The position numbers were made by a program, and so were the translations under genes. From the IMG/VR virus record IMGVR_UViG_3300025889_000659, positions 1 through 29,638 of that record: a stretch of DNA of 29,638 bases, one strand, 5' to 3'. The stretch's first letter is position 1, and each line of letters opens with the position of its first letter. Source of the DNA: a virus. The notes below the pieces were generated by a model. The model saw only the letters and a list, made by a program, of their open reading frames with translations. It did no database searches and was not told the DNA's origin. Of this stretch, positions 7,552 to 14,849 are shown piece by piece.

Positions 7552-8189
7552 CGACGCACTGCCCAAAGTTGACCTGCTCCTGTAGCCAAAGCGTACCGCA
7601 GATCAAGAAACCCTTGAATGCAGCTATTTACAGCTCTCTGTACATCGGGATGTCCGTAGTCATCAAAGATAATTGCACCTCCGGACTTTACATGAGGTGC
7701 GTACAGCGACGTATCTCGCACAACTTCTTCGGGTTCGTGCGCTCCGTCAATGTAAAGAATGTCGATTCCCTCTTCAAAGTCAGGGCGAAGTTTGGCATAA
7801 ACTTCCCAGCTATACCCACGCACAACCTCAACTTTGCCCGGCTGCGCGGAGTAAGCGATGTTATTTCTTGCGGTGAATTCCAGAGTCTTTAAAGGTTCTT
7901 CGTATTTCTTGTCGGCATGATGTTCAGACGAACCTGTAAAAGGATCAATTGAGATCAGTTTGCTGTACGGGTGCTCAAGGAAATTGTCGGACCACCAGCA
8001 GGATGAAGCGCCTTGAAAGACTCCAATTTCGACAATGAGCCGTTTTTCAAGTTTGTCAAATTTAAGTTCTTTAGCTTTATCCTCCGCTTCGATCGCAGCG
8101 TGGGAATTTAAGAGTGCGTTATACCAGTGTTCTGTTAAGACATACTTCTTGTTCATGGTGTGCACAGCGTTTCCAATCTTAAGTGTCAT
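7548..8189 (-). CDS. class I SAM-dependent methyltransferase (Methyltransf_24 type)
   Basis: This protein of 213 residues has the SAM-binding loop at residues 51-63 (LIVEIGVFQGASS), an acidic strand 2 end (LISIDPFTG), and DILYIDGAHEPEEVVRD at about 143-159, followed by GGAIIFDDYG. This is the class found in sugar and natural-product methyltransferases. The next gene on the strand is a glycosyltransferase joined by an ATGA overlap, which supports glycan methylation. A TATAAT-like element on the minus strand covers the ATG itself, so the internal ATG at 8156 (MNKKYVLTEHW) is an alternative start. Confidence 0.8.
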   Translation of the reverse strand: MTLKIGNAVHTMNKKYVLTEHWYNALLNSHAAIEAEDKAKELKFDKLEKRLIVEIGVFQGASSCWWSDNFLEHPYSKLISIDPFTGSSEHHADKKYEEPLKTLEFTARNNIAYSAQPGKVEVVRGYSWEVYAKLRPDFEEGIDILYIDGAHEPEEVVRDTSLYAPHVKSGGAIIFDDYGHPDVQRAVNSCIQGFLDLRYALATGAGQLWAVRR

Positions 8190-8219
8190 TATAGTATCAG
8201 AGCCACTAGCCTCGCAAGG

Positions 8220-8480
8220 ATGACCATCTCCGGTATTGATAAAGAACGTATGGATCTGTTTTGGCGCGTCGCCTGCAGTTCATCATTGGAGGTTCATGAA
8301 AGCGCCCACGCGTTGTTTGCTAAGGCCGTGGGTCATGAACTTGTGAGGCGACTGGACTCAGCGGGCGTAGTTCCGCAGGCTTATGTTAACGATGTGCAAG
8401 TATGGGTTCTTAAGCAGCTTGGGTCGTCGTTAGATCCTTCTATGGTCTTGAAAATCGAGTCTACCCCGCCCGAGGGTTGA
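8220..8480 (+). CDS. small hypothetical protein
   Basis: The start chosen is the ATG at 8220 with AAGGA just upstream; an in-frame GTG at 8160 would overlap the divergent methyltransferase start. The 86-residue product (MTISGIDKERMDLFWRVACS) is helical, with HESAHALFAKAVGHELVRRL, which slightly resembles an HExxH helix but lacks that motif. No domain is recognised. Confidence 0.55.
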   Translation: MTISGIDKERMDLFWRVACSSSLEVHESAHALFAKAVGHELVRRLDSAGVVPQAYVNDVQVWVLKQLGSSLDPSMVLKIESTPPEG

Positions 8481-8535
8481 CACACCCTCTCCATGGGTGT
8501 ACGCTACAATAGTCCAGCACACACCATAGAACATC

Positions 8536-8859
8536 ATGCGATCCAACACTCGCAGAGCTTTGCCCAAGTCCAGCAATATAAATTTCTCAGGGCGTCATGT
8601 TGTAGGAGCGGCAGCGGCTTGGCAAATCCCCGGAATCATTACTGCTTCTGTCGTCGCAGCCGTTGTCGGCGTGGGGGGATTTATGGCGATCTCGGTTTTT
8701 TCCGGTGTTTCTAACAGCATCAAAGAATCGACTCCGGTAAATAAACTGCGCTCGAACTACTACGACCAGTGTTACAACCGCTTGCGACAGCAAGGTTTTT
8801 CTACCTATGTAGCTTTTGATCGCTGCATCACCGCTGCTCGTGCCGCTATCCCTAACTGA
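8536..8859 (+). CDS. small membrane protein
   Basis: This 107-residue protein has a single strong transmembrane segment at about residues 31-57 (GIITASVVAAVVGVGGFMAI), preceded by a basic N-terminus (RSNTRRALPKSS) and followed by a polar helix with two Cys (YYDQCYNRLRQQ, FDRCITAARAA). Basic residues before the segment suggest the N-terminus lies inside the cell. Upstream, TTGACA (8477) and TACAAT (8505) are 22 bases apart, too far for a normal sigma70 promoter. Function unknown; small phage membrane proteins can act in lysis or exclusion, but nothing here shows it. Confidence 0.65.
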   Translation: MRSNTRRALPKSSNINFSGRHVVGAAAAWQIPGIITASVVAAVVGVGGFMAISVFSGVSNSIKESTPVNKLRSNYYDQCYNRLRQQGFSTYVAFDRCITAARAAIPN

Positions 8860-8861
8860 TC

Positions 8862-9029
8862 ATGACTGTTGCTGAAGCTCCTGAGTACCGCCGTCGTGCT
8901 CGCTTTCGTGACCCACATTGGGTTTTAGAGATCTACATGCCTTTTTGTGGCTGGATTGAACTAGCCGGTACTGACGGCAAAGTGCGAATTTTCCCTACAC
9001 GACAGGAGGCCGAAAACTACCGCTTGTAA
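8862..9029 (+). CDS. small hypothetical protein (55 residues)
   Basis: This begins two bases after the previous stop and reads MTVAEAPEYRRRARFRDPH, then WVLEIYMPFCGWIELAG and PTRQEAENYRL. The alternating hydrophobic pattern with a final helix suggests a small beta-beta-alpha fold. Tight spacing and coherent composition support translation. Function unknown. Confidence 0.6.
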   Translation: MTVAEAPEYRRRARFRDPHWVLEIYMPFCGWIELAGTDGKVRIFPTRQEAENYRL

Positions 9030-9055
9030 ACTGTACAAACTGACTCTTCGGCCAA

Positions 9056-9223
9056 GTGCAACATCTGCTCGACACCATCGAAACGACTCAACTTGACGAC
9101 GGTTCCATCCGTATCCACGCCCCGTGGGGAGTTTCGTGTGTCGTCAGCAGTTGGCACTTGGTCGAGGAGAAAAAGATTTACATGTGCAGGAATAGAGAGA
9201 TTGCGGAGTGTGCTACTCTATAA
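9056..9223 (+). CDS. possible small protein (55 residues)
   Basis: A GTG at 9056 opens a 55-codon frame (MQHLLDTIETTQLDDGSIRI, then WGVSCVVSSWHLVEEKK) ending at 9223. It has plausible amphipathic strands but no clear ribosome binding site. Its stop codon lies inside a TATAAT element that could be the promoter of the downstream tRNA. It is the only frame that explains this stretch. Confidence 0.4.
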   Translation: MQHLLDTIETTQLDDGSIRIHAPWGVSCVVSSWHLVEEKKIYMCRNREIAECATL

Positions 9224-9224
9224 T
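9219..9224 (+). promoter_or_regulatory. candidate -10 element upstream of tRNA-Leu
   Basis: TATAAT lies 43 bases before the tRNA. No good -35 is found at 16-18 bases; TTGCGG is only 12 bases away. Support is limited to the perfect -10 match and position. Confidence 0.35.
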
Positions 9225-9267
9225 CGACCCGCACCCAACTGCTACAGACTGTCTGTAGTGCACTGAA

Positions 9268-9348
9268 GCCCCTGTGATGGAACGGTAGACATACCGCACT
9301 TAAAATGCGGAGGCTTAGGCTGTACGAGTTCGAATCTCGTCGGGGGCA
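9268..9348 (+). tRNA. tRNA-Leu (anticodon UAA)
   Basis: A full cloverleaf can be drawn: a seven-pair acceptor stem (9268-9274 with 9341-9347, one G-U), D-arm region with TGGAACGGTAGAC, anticodon stem CCGCA/TGCGG with loop CTTAAAA (anticodon TAA at 9301-9303), a long class II variable arm, and T arm ACGAG-TTCGAAT-CTCGT. The discriminator is A9348 and CCA is not encoded. It reads the UUA leucine codon. Phage tRNAs commonly supplement codons that are rarer in the host. Confidence 0.95.
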
Positions 9349-9363
9349 TTATTCTAGTTTAAA

Positions 9364-9570
9364 ATGTCTAATTTTGTACAACGCTGCTTAGATATTTATT
9401 GGTCGTCTGAGTTTAATGACGACACTATTGACGCACCCATTCGTATGAAGGCTGTGTTGCATTTTATTGCGCAGGAAGTGACACCTGAAGAATTGTGTAG
9501 AGAAGACAGGAACGGATTGTACACAGAGGCTCGCGCTATATTGGTAGATGCAATTGATGAGGTTGTGTAG
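9364..9570 (+). CDS. small hypothetical protein
   Basis: This 68-residue acidic protein (MSNFVQRCLDIYWSSEFND ... ARAILVDAIDEVV) sits 15 bases after the tRNA and two bases before the dCMP deaminase gene. It is predicted helical throughout, with no motif. Tight linkage to the deaminase suggests a shared transcript. Confidence 0.55.
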   Translation: MSNFVQRCLDIYWSSEFNDDTIDAPIRMKAVLHFIAQEVTPEELCREDRNGLYTEARAILVDAIDEVV

Positions 9571-9572
9571 CT

Positions 9573-10025
9573 ATGTCGGACTGGGATGGTCGTTTCCTGC
9601 ATTTAGCTAAGCACATTTCATCGTGGTCTAAGGACCCGTCGACAAAGGTTGGTGCCGTTGCGGTTCGAGACCGGCGGATCCTTGCTACGGGTTACAACGG
9701 ATTCCCGCAGGGTATTGACGACACTTTGTCTCGATTGAACAACCGCAGTGAAAAGCTGTTACGTACGGTCCACGCGGAGGCCAATATCGTTGCTCAGGCC
9801 GCGTGTAACGCTGTCTCGCTGCGTGGTTCGACTGTCTATATTTGGCCTTTCCTGCCTTGCAGTTCGTGCTGCACCCTGCTGATCCAAGCTGGTGTAGTCC
9901 GAGTTGTGGTTCCGCCGACACCTATTCCCGATCGATGGGCGGAGAGCTTCCGTATGTCTGTTGATCTGCTTAGCGAAGCGGCGGTTCGACTGACGCAGTT
10001 GAACGACAAATCACTGCTACCATAG
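9573..10025 (+). CDS. deoxycytidylate (dCMP) deaminase
   Basis: This 150-residue protein has the zinc deaminase signature: His67-Ala-Glu69 (TVHAEANIV) and Pro94... Cys96-x2-Cys99 (LPCSSCC). Early residues (WSKDPSTKVGAVAV, GYNGFPQGIDD) match the dCMP deaminase branch rather than cytidine deaminase. It converts dCMP to dUMP in the cytosol and so feeds thymidylate synthesis for phage DNA replication. Its length is typical of phage and bacterial dCMP deaminases. It is the only nucleotide metabolism enzyme in the window. Confidence 0.9.
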   Translation: MSDWDGRFLHLAKHISSWSKDPSTKVGAVAVRDRRILATGYNGFPQGIDDTLSRLNNRSEKLLRTVHAEANIVAQAACNAVSLRGSTVYIWPFLPCSSCCTLLIQAGVVRVVVPPTPIPDRWAESFRMSVDLLSEAAVRLTQLNDKSLLP

Positions 10026-10044
10026 TGGCAGTTGATCACGAGTA

Positions 10045-10812
10045 GTGGCGATCTCTGTTCTTGGGACTGCGGTAGTTAATGAGCCTTATTGGCTCTACCG
10101 TATGTTTATGAGCATTGACTACCCCGTAGATAATTTTGTAGTCTTTAACAACAACGGGCGTGGGCAGATTACGGAACAGGTAGACGCGCTCAAGAGCGTT
10201 CCGCACCGGTACGTCAAGAATGTACATGTCTGTCATTTGCCAGCGAACGTCGGGTGCTCGGGTGCTTGGAACCTGATTATCAAGTGCTTTATGCAGTCCC
10301 CGCATTGGCTGATCGTCAATCACGACGTGATGTTTACGCCGGGATTTTTGGAGAAGTTAGCTAAAGAAGCTGAGAACGAAGATGTTGGCGTCGTCCACGG
10401 GGATGGTGGAGGCTGGGACATTTTTCTTCTCAAGGACTGGATGGTACAGAAGTACGGGTTGTTCGACGAGAACCTGTATCCCGCGTACTGCGAAGACATG
10501 GACTACGGGATGCGTTTTATCCACGACGACGTGAAACGTGTTCTGTCTGTCGGGGTACCGTATTACCACGGGGCAAAGACAGGGAGTTACGAGGACGGAA
10601 GCCAAACCTGGCGTTCAGAACCGGAGCTTGCCGAGTCGATTCATATAGCGCACGAGTTGAACAAGACATACCTACACGCCAAGTGGAATGAAGCTTGGCA
10701 AGGCCACGTGGACGGCGAGACGTATTCAAACCCATTCGACAACCCTTCGTTTCCTGTGTGTCTCACGACGTACAATCTGTCTTTTGTTCGTGCTAAGCAC
10801 CTTGGGTTCTGA
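10045..10812 (+). CDS. GT-A fold glycosyltransferase (GT2-like)
   Basis: This 255-residue protein starts at GTG. The N-terminus AISVLGTAVVNEPYWL and VDNFVVFNNNGRG form the nucleotide-sugar side of a GT-A fold, with ANVGCSGAWN near residue 68. IVNHDVMFTPGFL (residues 90-102) has the position of a DxD-type metal site, and CEDMDYGMRF (149-158) supplies the catalytic acidic pair typical of rhamnosyl-type GT2 enzymes. It probably adds a sugar to a phage or host surface glycan. The TGATG overlap couples it to the cysteine-cluster gene. Confidence 0.75.
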   Translation: MAISVLGTAVVNEPYWLYRMFMSIDYPVDNFVVFNNNGRGQITEQVDALKSVPHRYVKNVHVCHLPANVGCSGAWNLIIKCFMQSPHWLIVNHDVMFTPGFLEKLAKEAENEDVGVVHGDGGGWDIFLLKDWMVQKYGLFDENLYPAYCEDMDYGMRFIHDDVKRVLSVGVPYYHGAKTGSYEDGSQTWRSEPELAESIHIAHELNKTYLHAKWNEAWQGHVDGETYSNPFDNPSFPVCLTTYNLSFVRAKHLGF

Positions 10813-11144
10813 TGGGTGCTCCTGTTTTTCCGTGTACTGGATGCGGTTTATGCTGTCAACGTATGCACGAAGTCTTTGATAATTTAAAGGAACTTAGAAA
10901 ATATCCTGTTATGTTTAATGCGGTTGTAGAGTTTCCGCATGACATTAGAAAAGACGGGAGCTGTAGTAAGTTTATTGACGGTAAATGCTCTGTGTACGAA
11001 GCCAGACCTTTACTTTGCAATGTACAGAAGCTCGGGGAAATTATGCAAATCGATTTAATGGAATGGTATAAGGCAAACGCTACAGCGTGTAATGCAATGA
11101 TTCGAGCCGCAGGGATTGACGAAGCTTATTTAGTCGATGTATAA
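10812..11144 (+). CDS. YkgJ-family cysteine cluster protein
   Basis: This 110-residue protein has Cys8-x2-Cys11-x2-Cys14-Cys15 at the start and later GSCSKFIDGKCSVYEARPLLCN, giving eight or so metal-ligand Cys. This is the YkgJ/UPF0153 pattern, thought to bind zinc or an iron-sulfur cluster; the biochemical role is not settled. Its start overlaps the stop of the glycosyltransferase (TGATG). Phage copies are known, but their job is not. Confidence 0.8.
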   Translation: MGAPVFPCTGCGLCCQRMHEVFDNLKELRKYPVMFNAVVEFPHDIRKDGSCSKFIDGKCSVYEARPLLCNVQKLGEIMQIDLMEWYKANATACNAMIRAAGIDEAYLVDV

Positions 11145-11145
11145 G
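11116..11145 (+). promoter_or_regulatory. possible sigma70-type promoter for the HTH gene
   Basis: TTGACG at 11116-11121 and TATAAG at 11140-11145 are 18 bases apart, ending about 30 bases before the GTG of the HTH gene. The element lies inside the end of the YkgJ-type gene. The match is moderate. Confidence 0.3.
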
Positions 11146-11175
11146 TTAAAATAGCGTCAATATAGTGCCAGGGCA

Positions 11176-11454
11176 GTGCCTTTTTACTCCTCTTACACCT
11201 CGTGCAGTCGTTTGGTCAACGAGTTGAAGGATGTTCTGGACGCCCGTGGGCTTTCGTCGTTCAAGTTGAGTAAGCTCTCTGATCTCTCGCCCACGACAGC
11301 GCGTAAGATTTACTCTGATAAGCACTATATCCCCTCTCCAGATGTGCTGGAGCGCATTTGTTTGACGTTAGATCTCCAACCTGGCGATATATTGCGGATT
11401 ACGCCTAAGATGGATACAACGTTAGGGGTCTGTTCGGGTGTTTTCTCCTGCTGA
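11176..11454 (+). CDS. Xre/Cro-type HTH transcriptional regulator
   Basis: This 92-residue protein starts at GTG. Residues 13-77 form a Cro-like helix-turn-helix: LVNELKDVLDARGLSSFKLSKLSDLSPTTARKIYSD, then PSPDVLERICLTLDLQPGDIL. Helices 2 and 3 (FKLSKLSDLSPTTARKIY) are the DNA-contacting pair. It is the only recognisable regulator in the window. Together with the integrase it is compatible with a lysogeny switch, though it could also control late genes, since it sits directly before the virion gene run. Its end overlaps the next gene by 17 bases. Confidence 0.8.
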   Translation: MPFYSSYTSCSRLVNELKDVLDARGLSSFKLSKLSDLSPTTARKIYSDKHYIPSPDVLERICLTLDLQPGDILRITPKMDTTLGVCSGVFSC

Positions 11455-11941
11455 TTATGAGTTAGCGGCGCGTATTTTGGGCCTTCCTGTGCCTCGGACC
11501 CCTGCTGAGTGCGCTGCTGCCGCCCCTTTAACTGCTTCTGTGCTCAGAAACTACCACAGGGCGGCGCCCCCGATGCCGGGTTTTGAGGAAGAGGGCATTA
11601 ACACCTCCGCTACTCGGTCTCTTAACGCGTATCCGGACGTTCGCCAGCCCGAAGCACGTCGGCAGATGCAACACAGGTTGCAGGCAGGCATTCAAAACAC
11701 CGACGATCAAGCGGAACTGGCTGAGTTGTTTCAAGTCATCATGAACGATCCTGCACTTCTGCAGCAGTTCATGGATTTTGTGCAAAACACTCAACAAAAC
11801 TCAGATGACGGGGCAGAGTACCTGAGTCGGCAGCGCCCTGCTGAATTTGATATGCCGAATTATGGGGGTCAGTACTCGATGCTGAACGCTCCTACTAATT
11901 CGACGATCCCTGCGTCTGTTGCATACCAAGCTTTAGGCTAG
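11438..11941 (+). CDS. hypothetical protein, probably virion or assembly
   Basis: This 167-residue protein starts at GTG within the end of the HTH gene. The N-terminus (FSPADYELAARILGLPVPRTPAE) is compact, the middle is Gln/Ala-rich helical (QAELAELFQVIMNDPALLQQFMDFVQ), and the end is polar and Asn-rich. No enzyme motif is seen. It opens a run of seven co-directional genes with start-stop overlaps or short gaps that look like internal virion or neck proteins. Confidence 0.65.
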   Translation: MFSPADYELAARILGLPVPRTPAECAAAAPLTASVLRNYHRAAPPMPGFEEEGINTSATRSLNAYPDVRQPEARRQMQHRLQAGIQNTDDQAELAELFQVIMNDPALLQQFMDFVQNTQQNSDDGAEYLSRQRPAEFDMPNYGGQYSMLNAPTNSTIPASVAYQALG

Positions 11942-11943
11942 AT

Positions 11944-12183
11944 ATGTCTGATCGACTTCAACAACTACGGGAAAATGACGTTCGCGACAGTTCCGGAGCG
12001 CCAAAGCTGGACCCTGTTTCGTTTCTGTCGCTTTACTTAGCTTCTAATTTTCCTCAAACCGCAGCTATTCCTTCTAAAGAGCAATTAGCTGCCGGAGTTT
12101 ACCCTAACGTCAACCCCGTGGGTGTAGACTTAGCTAAGAAGCCTTTATCAGGCACATCTTTCGATAATCCCGCTGCAGGTTAA
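11944..12183 (+). CDS. small hypothetical protein of the virion gene run
   Basis: This 79-residue protein (MSDRLQQLRENDVRDSS ... GTSFDNPAAG) has a helix with LDPVSFLSLYLASNFPQ and a Pro/Gly tail. It begins two bases after the previous stop and its own stop shares a base with the next start (TAATG). Function unknown. Confidence 0.6.
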   Translation: MSDRLQQLRENDVRDSSGAPKLDPVSFLSLYLASNFPQTAAIPSKEQLAAGVYPNVNPVGVDLAKKPLSGTSFDNPAAG

Positions 12184-12794
12184 TGGTCGCTCCTGTCGTT
12201 CCCGCTGCTGGTGGTGGTCTCGGTTCCGCTTTTCTCCAAGGTCTCGGCGGTTTAGGCCGTGAAGTTGCTGCTGAAGCAATTATTGGCGGCGTGCAGACGG
12301 GTCTTCGCGGTGCGGGTGGTGCTGTAGCTCCATCTAGTTACGAATCTGCAGATCCAAATCAAACTAAACCGTACTTTCAGGGCGCCGCTCCTGACATTGC
12401 GTACCGTCAGTGGTATGCCAATGAAGTTTTTAAGATTCAGTCGATTAACAACATCCTGAAAAACTTCGGGATCGAACTTCCGCTGCCCGCCGCACCTGAA
12501 GAGTTCATTTCTGGTGTTGAAAGTAGGGTTGAGCGTCAAGCTGAGAGCTTGGGTGCTCGTGAGCGGAAGCTCGAATCACTTAAGCGGCAGTATGACTATT
12601 TAAATTCGTTGATGCAGGCCCAGTCCGCTGTTAAACAACAAGAACTTACGTCTCTTGGTGAGATTCAACGAACTCGTGTGGGGTCAAGTTACGACATGGC
12701 TGGGAAAGTGTTGGATACTGCTCTCAAGGAAATCCTTCAACAAGATAGACTTGAGAATAGTTCCACCCTCTCTGCTTTAGCGTCACCAACTTAA
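12183..12794 (+). CDS. hypothetical virion-type protein with coiled coil
   Basis: This 203-residue protein has a Gly/Ala-rich N-terminus (VVPAAGGGLGSAFLQGLGGLG) that could be membrane-active, and from about residue 110 a charged coiled coil (VESRVERQAESLGARERKLESLKRQYDYLNSLMQAQS). This pairing is common in phage internal or ejected proteins. No enzyme motif is visible. Role inferred from composition and position only. Confidence 0.6.
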   Translation: MVAPVVPAAGGGLGSAFLQGLGGLGREVAAEAIIGGVQTGLRGAGGAVAPSSYESADPNQTKPYFQGAAPDIAYRQWYANEVFKIQSINNILKNFGIELPLPAAPEEFISGVESRVERQAESLGARERKLESLKRQYDYLNSLMQAQSAVKQQELTSLGEIQRTRVGSSYDMAGKVLDTALKEILQQDRLENSSTLSALASPT

Positions 12795-12803
12795 GGAGTT
12801 GAC

Positions 12804-13634
12804 ATGGACCCTTTGAATTTCCTAAATCAGACGATTACGCAAATTACTGGCGGCGAGAGTGTTGGTAATGTTTTATATGATACTGCAAATCAATTGATGT
12901 CTAATGTGCCTGGTATGACATCGCCGCGCTATTCTGGCGGAACGCTTAATAAAGGTAAGCCGCGTGCTGGCGAATCGACTGTCGGCCGTAAATTAGGACA
13001 GCCGGCTATCTTAGGTGGTAAAACGGTGTACTGGGCCGGACCTACTTACGAGTGGCAAACTCCAGAATCTTACAAAAATCTTTACGGTTCAGCTCCCTCG
13101 TCTGCTCCCACGCTTCCGCAAGTTAAACCTGGGGACCTTCCGATGCCTTCCGGCGGCTCGATTACGGAAGCTGCTTCGTCTCCCCCACTGCCCGGTGCGA
13201 CCGACATCTCCGGCTCGACAGCTACCGAGGCGCAGCCCCCTGGCGGCGTTCAGCAGCCCGGCGTGGGAACAACAATTCCTCAAACACAGGAGCCGGTCGC
13301 TGAGCGAGCCTTTGAGCAGATCAAACAACTCAGCGATCCTGATTATCTTGCCAGGCTTGGTCAGGATCGTCTGCGTCGACTGTTAGCTGCTGAGTTTGTT
13401 ACCAGCGAGCTTCGTAGCGCACGAGAAAAAGATAAGTACGCTAAAGAGGTCGAAATTAAGAACATCGAAAGCTGGCGTGATCTTCAGGTAGCGACTACTG
13501 AAGCTAACGCTCGTAAAGAGGTTGCTCTGGCTTCGACTATTGCAACTGCTATGGCTCCGAACACGGCGTTAGCGCAGGCGATGACTCAGCAGTATCAAGC
13601 CGCTATGGCCCCCTTCACAATCCGGAGAGGATAA
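12804..13634 (+). CDS. hypothetical virion-type protein
   Basis: This 276-residue protein follows a GGAGTTG site. Residues 45-100 hold a distinctive segment (LNKGKPRAGESTVGRKLGQP, VYWAGPTYEWQTPESYKNL), then about 70 residues of Pro/Gly/Ser linker, and a helical C-terminal third (EQIKQLSDPDYLARLGQDRL, EKDKYAKEVEIKNIESW). The linker plus helix layout fits an extended internal or tail-associated protein. Not recognised beyond that. Confidence 0.6.
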   Translation: MDPLNFLNQTITQITGGESVGNVLYDTANQLMSNVPGMTSPRYSGGTLNKGKPRAGESTVGRKLGQPAILGGKTVYWAGPTYEWQTPESYKNLYGSAPSSAPTLPQVKPGDLPMPSGGSITEAASSPPLPGATDISGSTATEAQPPGGVQQPGVGTTIPQTQEPVAERAFEQIKQLSDPDYLARLGQDRLRRLLAAEFVTSELRSAREKDKYAKEVEIKNIESWRDLQVATTEANARKEVALASTIATAMAPNTALAQAMTQQYQAAMAPFTIRRG

Positions 13635-13638
13635 TTCG

Positions 13639-14319
13639 ATGATCATTGCTCCTATGGTTGCCGCTGCTGGTATTTCTGCTGCGGGTAACTTAGCTGGGTC
13701 TCTTTTTGGTGGAGGCGGCGGAGGCGCGAAGACCGATTACGCTTCTCTATACGCACCGTTAGTTGCAGGTCAGCAACAACTGACGCCTGCGTACTTGGAA
13801 CTTGCGAATGCGATGGCTCCTTATACGGGAGTCAAAGGTTCCTTAGTTGGATCTGCGCAAGAGCTTGCGACCGGTCGTCTCGGTGAAGCTCTAGCAACGC
13901 AAGCGACTCAGCGTGGGTTACAAGCAGGAGAACTCGGTAAACTCATGGAAGCTGACATTGGTCTGAAGACAGCAGCGGCGCAAGGTCGACTCGCTACGGA
14001 AATGCTTGCTTCCGAAACTGGAGCGGACATTACTAAGAAGTACGCAGACGCTGTGGGATCTCTTGGTGCTAAAGAAATCGAGCTGACCGGGCAACAACTC
14101 CTCCCCACGACTACGGCGGCGGCGCAAGCTGGATTAAGTGCAGCGACTACACGCAACCAGCAAGTTATGGCCACAACTCAGGCCAATTTGGATATTGCCA
14201 AGATGCAGGAGAACACCCGTAACCAGCTTGCGCTTCAGCGTGGGCAGATCGAAGGTCAGCTTGCACTTAAGCGCTTTGGCGCTGGTATGGCATTAGCTGG
14301 ACAACGGTCGTTTGCTTGA
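13639..14319 (+). CDS. hypothetical virion-type protein, Ala/Gln-rich helical
   Basis: This 226-residue protein starts with MIIAPMVAAAGISAAGNLAG, a hydrophobic Ala/Gly helix that can enter membranes, then a GGGGGG hinge and a long Ala/Gln helix (LATEMLASETGADITKKYADA, TTRNQQVMATTQANLDIAKMQ). A hydrophobic N-terminus with a long alanine-rich coil resembles phage proteins ejected with DNA. Its TGA overlaps the next ATG (TGATG). No homology is claimed. Confidence 0.6.
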   Translation: MIIAPMVAAAGISAAGNLAGSLFGGGGGGAKTDYASLYAPLVAGQQQLTPAYLELANAMAPYTGVKGSLVGSAQELATGRLGEALATQATQRGLQAGELGKLMEADIGLKTAAAQGRLATEMLASETGADITKKYADAVGSLGAKEIELTGQQLLPTTTAAAQAGLSAATTRNQQVMATTQANLDIAKMQENTRNQLALQRGQIEGQLALKRFGAGMALAGQRSFA

Positions 14320-14849
14320 TGATCACTTCAACAATCGGTAACTCGGCCACGGTCGCTACCTGGCTCGCCTCGTTAGATAAATCCAACGCAGACGCATTTG
14401 CTTACTATGCCAAGAACGCTACTAGCGATATTGAGGCGTACCTTTACGCACGGTTTCTGCATCCTGCTTACGGCGGCAGCATCTCTGACCTGACCGCGTG
14501 GGTTCAAGAGAAGTATCCCAAAGTAGATCTACGTAAAGTTCTGTTAGATGAGATCGACCAAGTAAAACAAGATATCGCTAATGTACGCACCATGGTCGTT
14601 AATCAGGCGCTAGATCATGCGACTGCCGCAACTAAAATCGCGGTGCTTCAAAAAGAGCTTAGGAGTCACATTCAGGCGGTACGGGCTATTTCGGACGGTC
14701 TTGATCGCCGTGGTTTACTGCTTGCTGGCGCTGATCGCTGCCTTCGCGAACTTGTTAGCACTTTTGATGGGCAGCCCGGTATCCAAGCTCTGCTCGAAGA
14801 TTCATCTCGCCTTGTCTGGTCGACTTTAGAGAGGGAGGAGAAGTCCTAA
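14319..14849 (+). CDS. hypothetical protein, possibly terminase small subunit
   Basis: This 176-residue protein starts at the ATG at 14319, which overlaps the previous stop; a TTG one codon earlier is also in frame. It has an N-terminal helical domain (TVATWLASLDKSNADAFAYY) and a central coiled coil (RKVLLDEIDQVKQDIANVRT). The first part could be a DNA-binding domain and the coil an oligomerisation domain, the usual plan of small terminases. It is the last plus-strand gene before the minus-strand pair that precedes the large terminase. The assignment is weak. Confidence 0.5.
   Translation: MITSTIGNSATVATWLASLDKSNADAFAYYAKNATSDIEAYLYARFLHPAYGGSISDLTAWVQEKYPKVDLRKVLLDEIDQVKQDIANVRTMVVNQALDHATAATKIAVLQKELRSHIQAVRAISDGLDRRGLLLAGADRCLRELVSTFDGQPGIQALLEDSSRLVWSTLEREEKS

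Noticed and set aside
8477-8510. TTGACA and TACAAT as a sigma70 promoter for the membrane protein gene
   Set aside because: The 22-base spacer is outside the functional range for such promoters.
8493-8714. Plus-strand ORF rich in Cys and Arg
   Set aside because: It is an out-of-frame shadow of the membrane protein gene at 8536-8859, which has the coherent composition and transmembrane segment.
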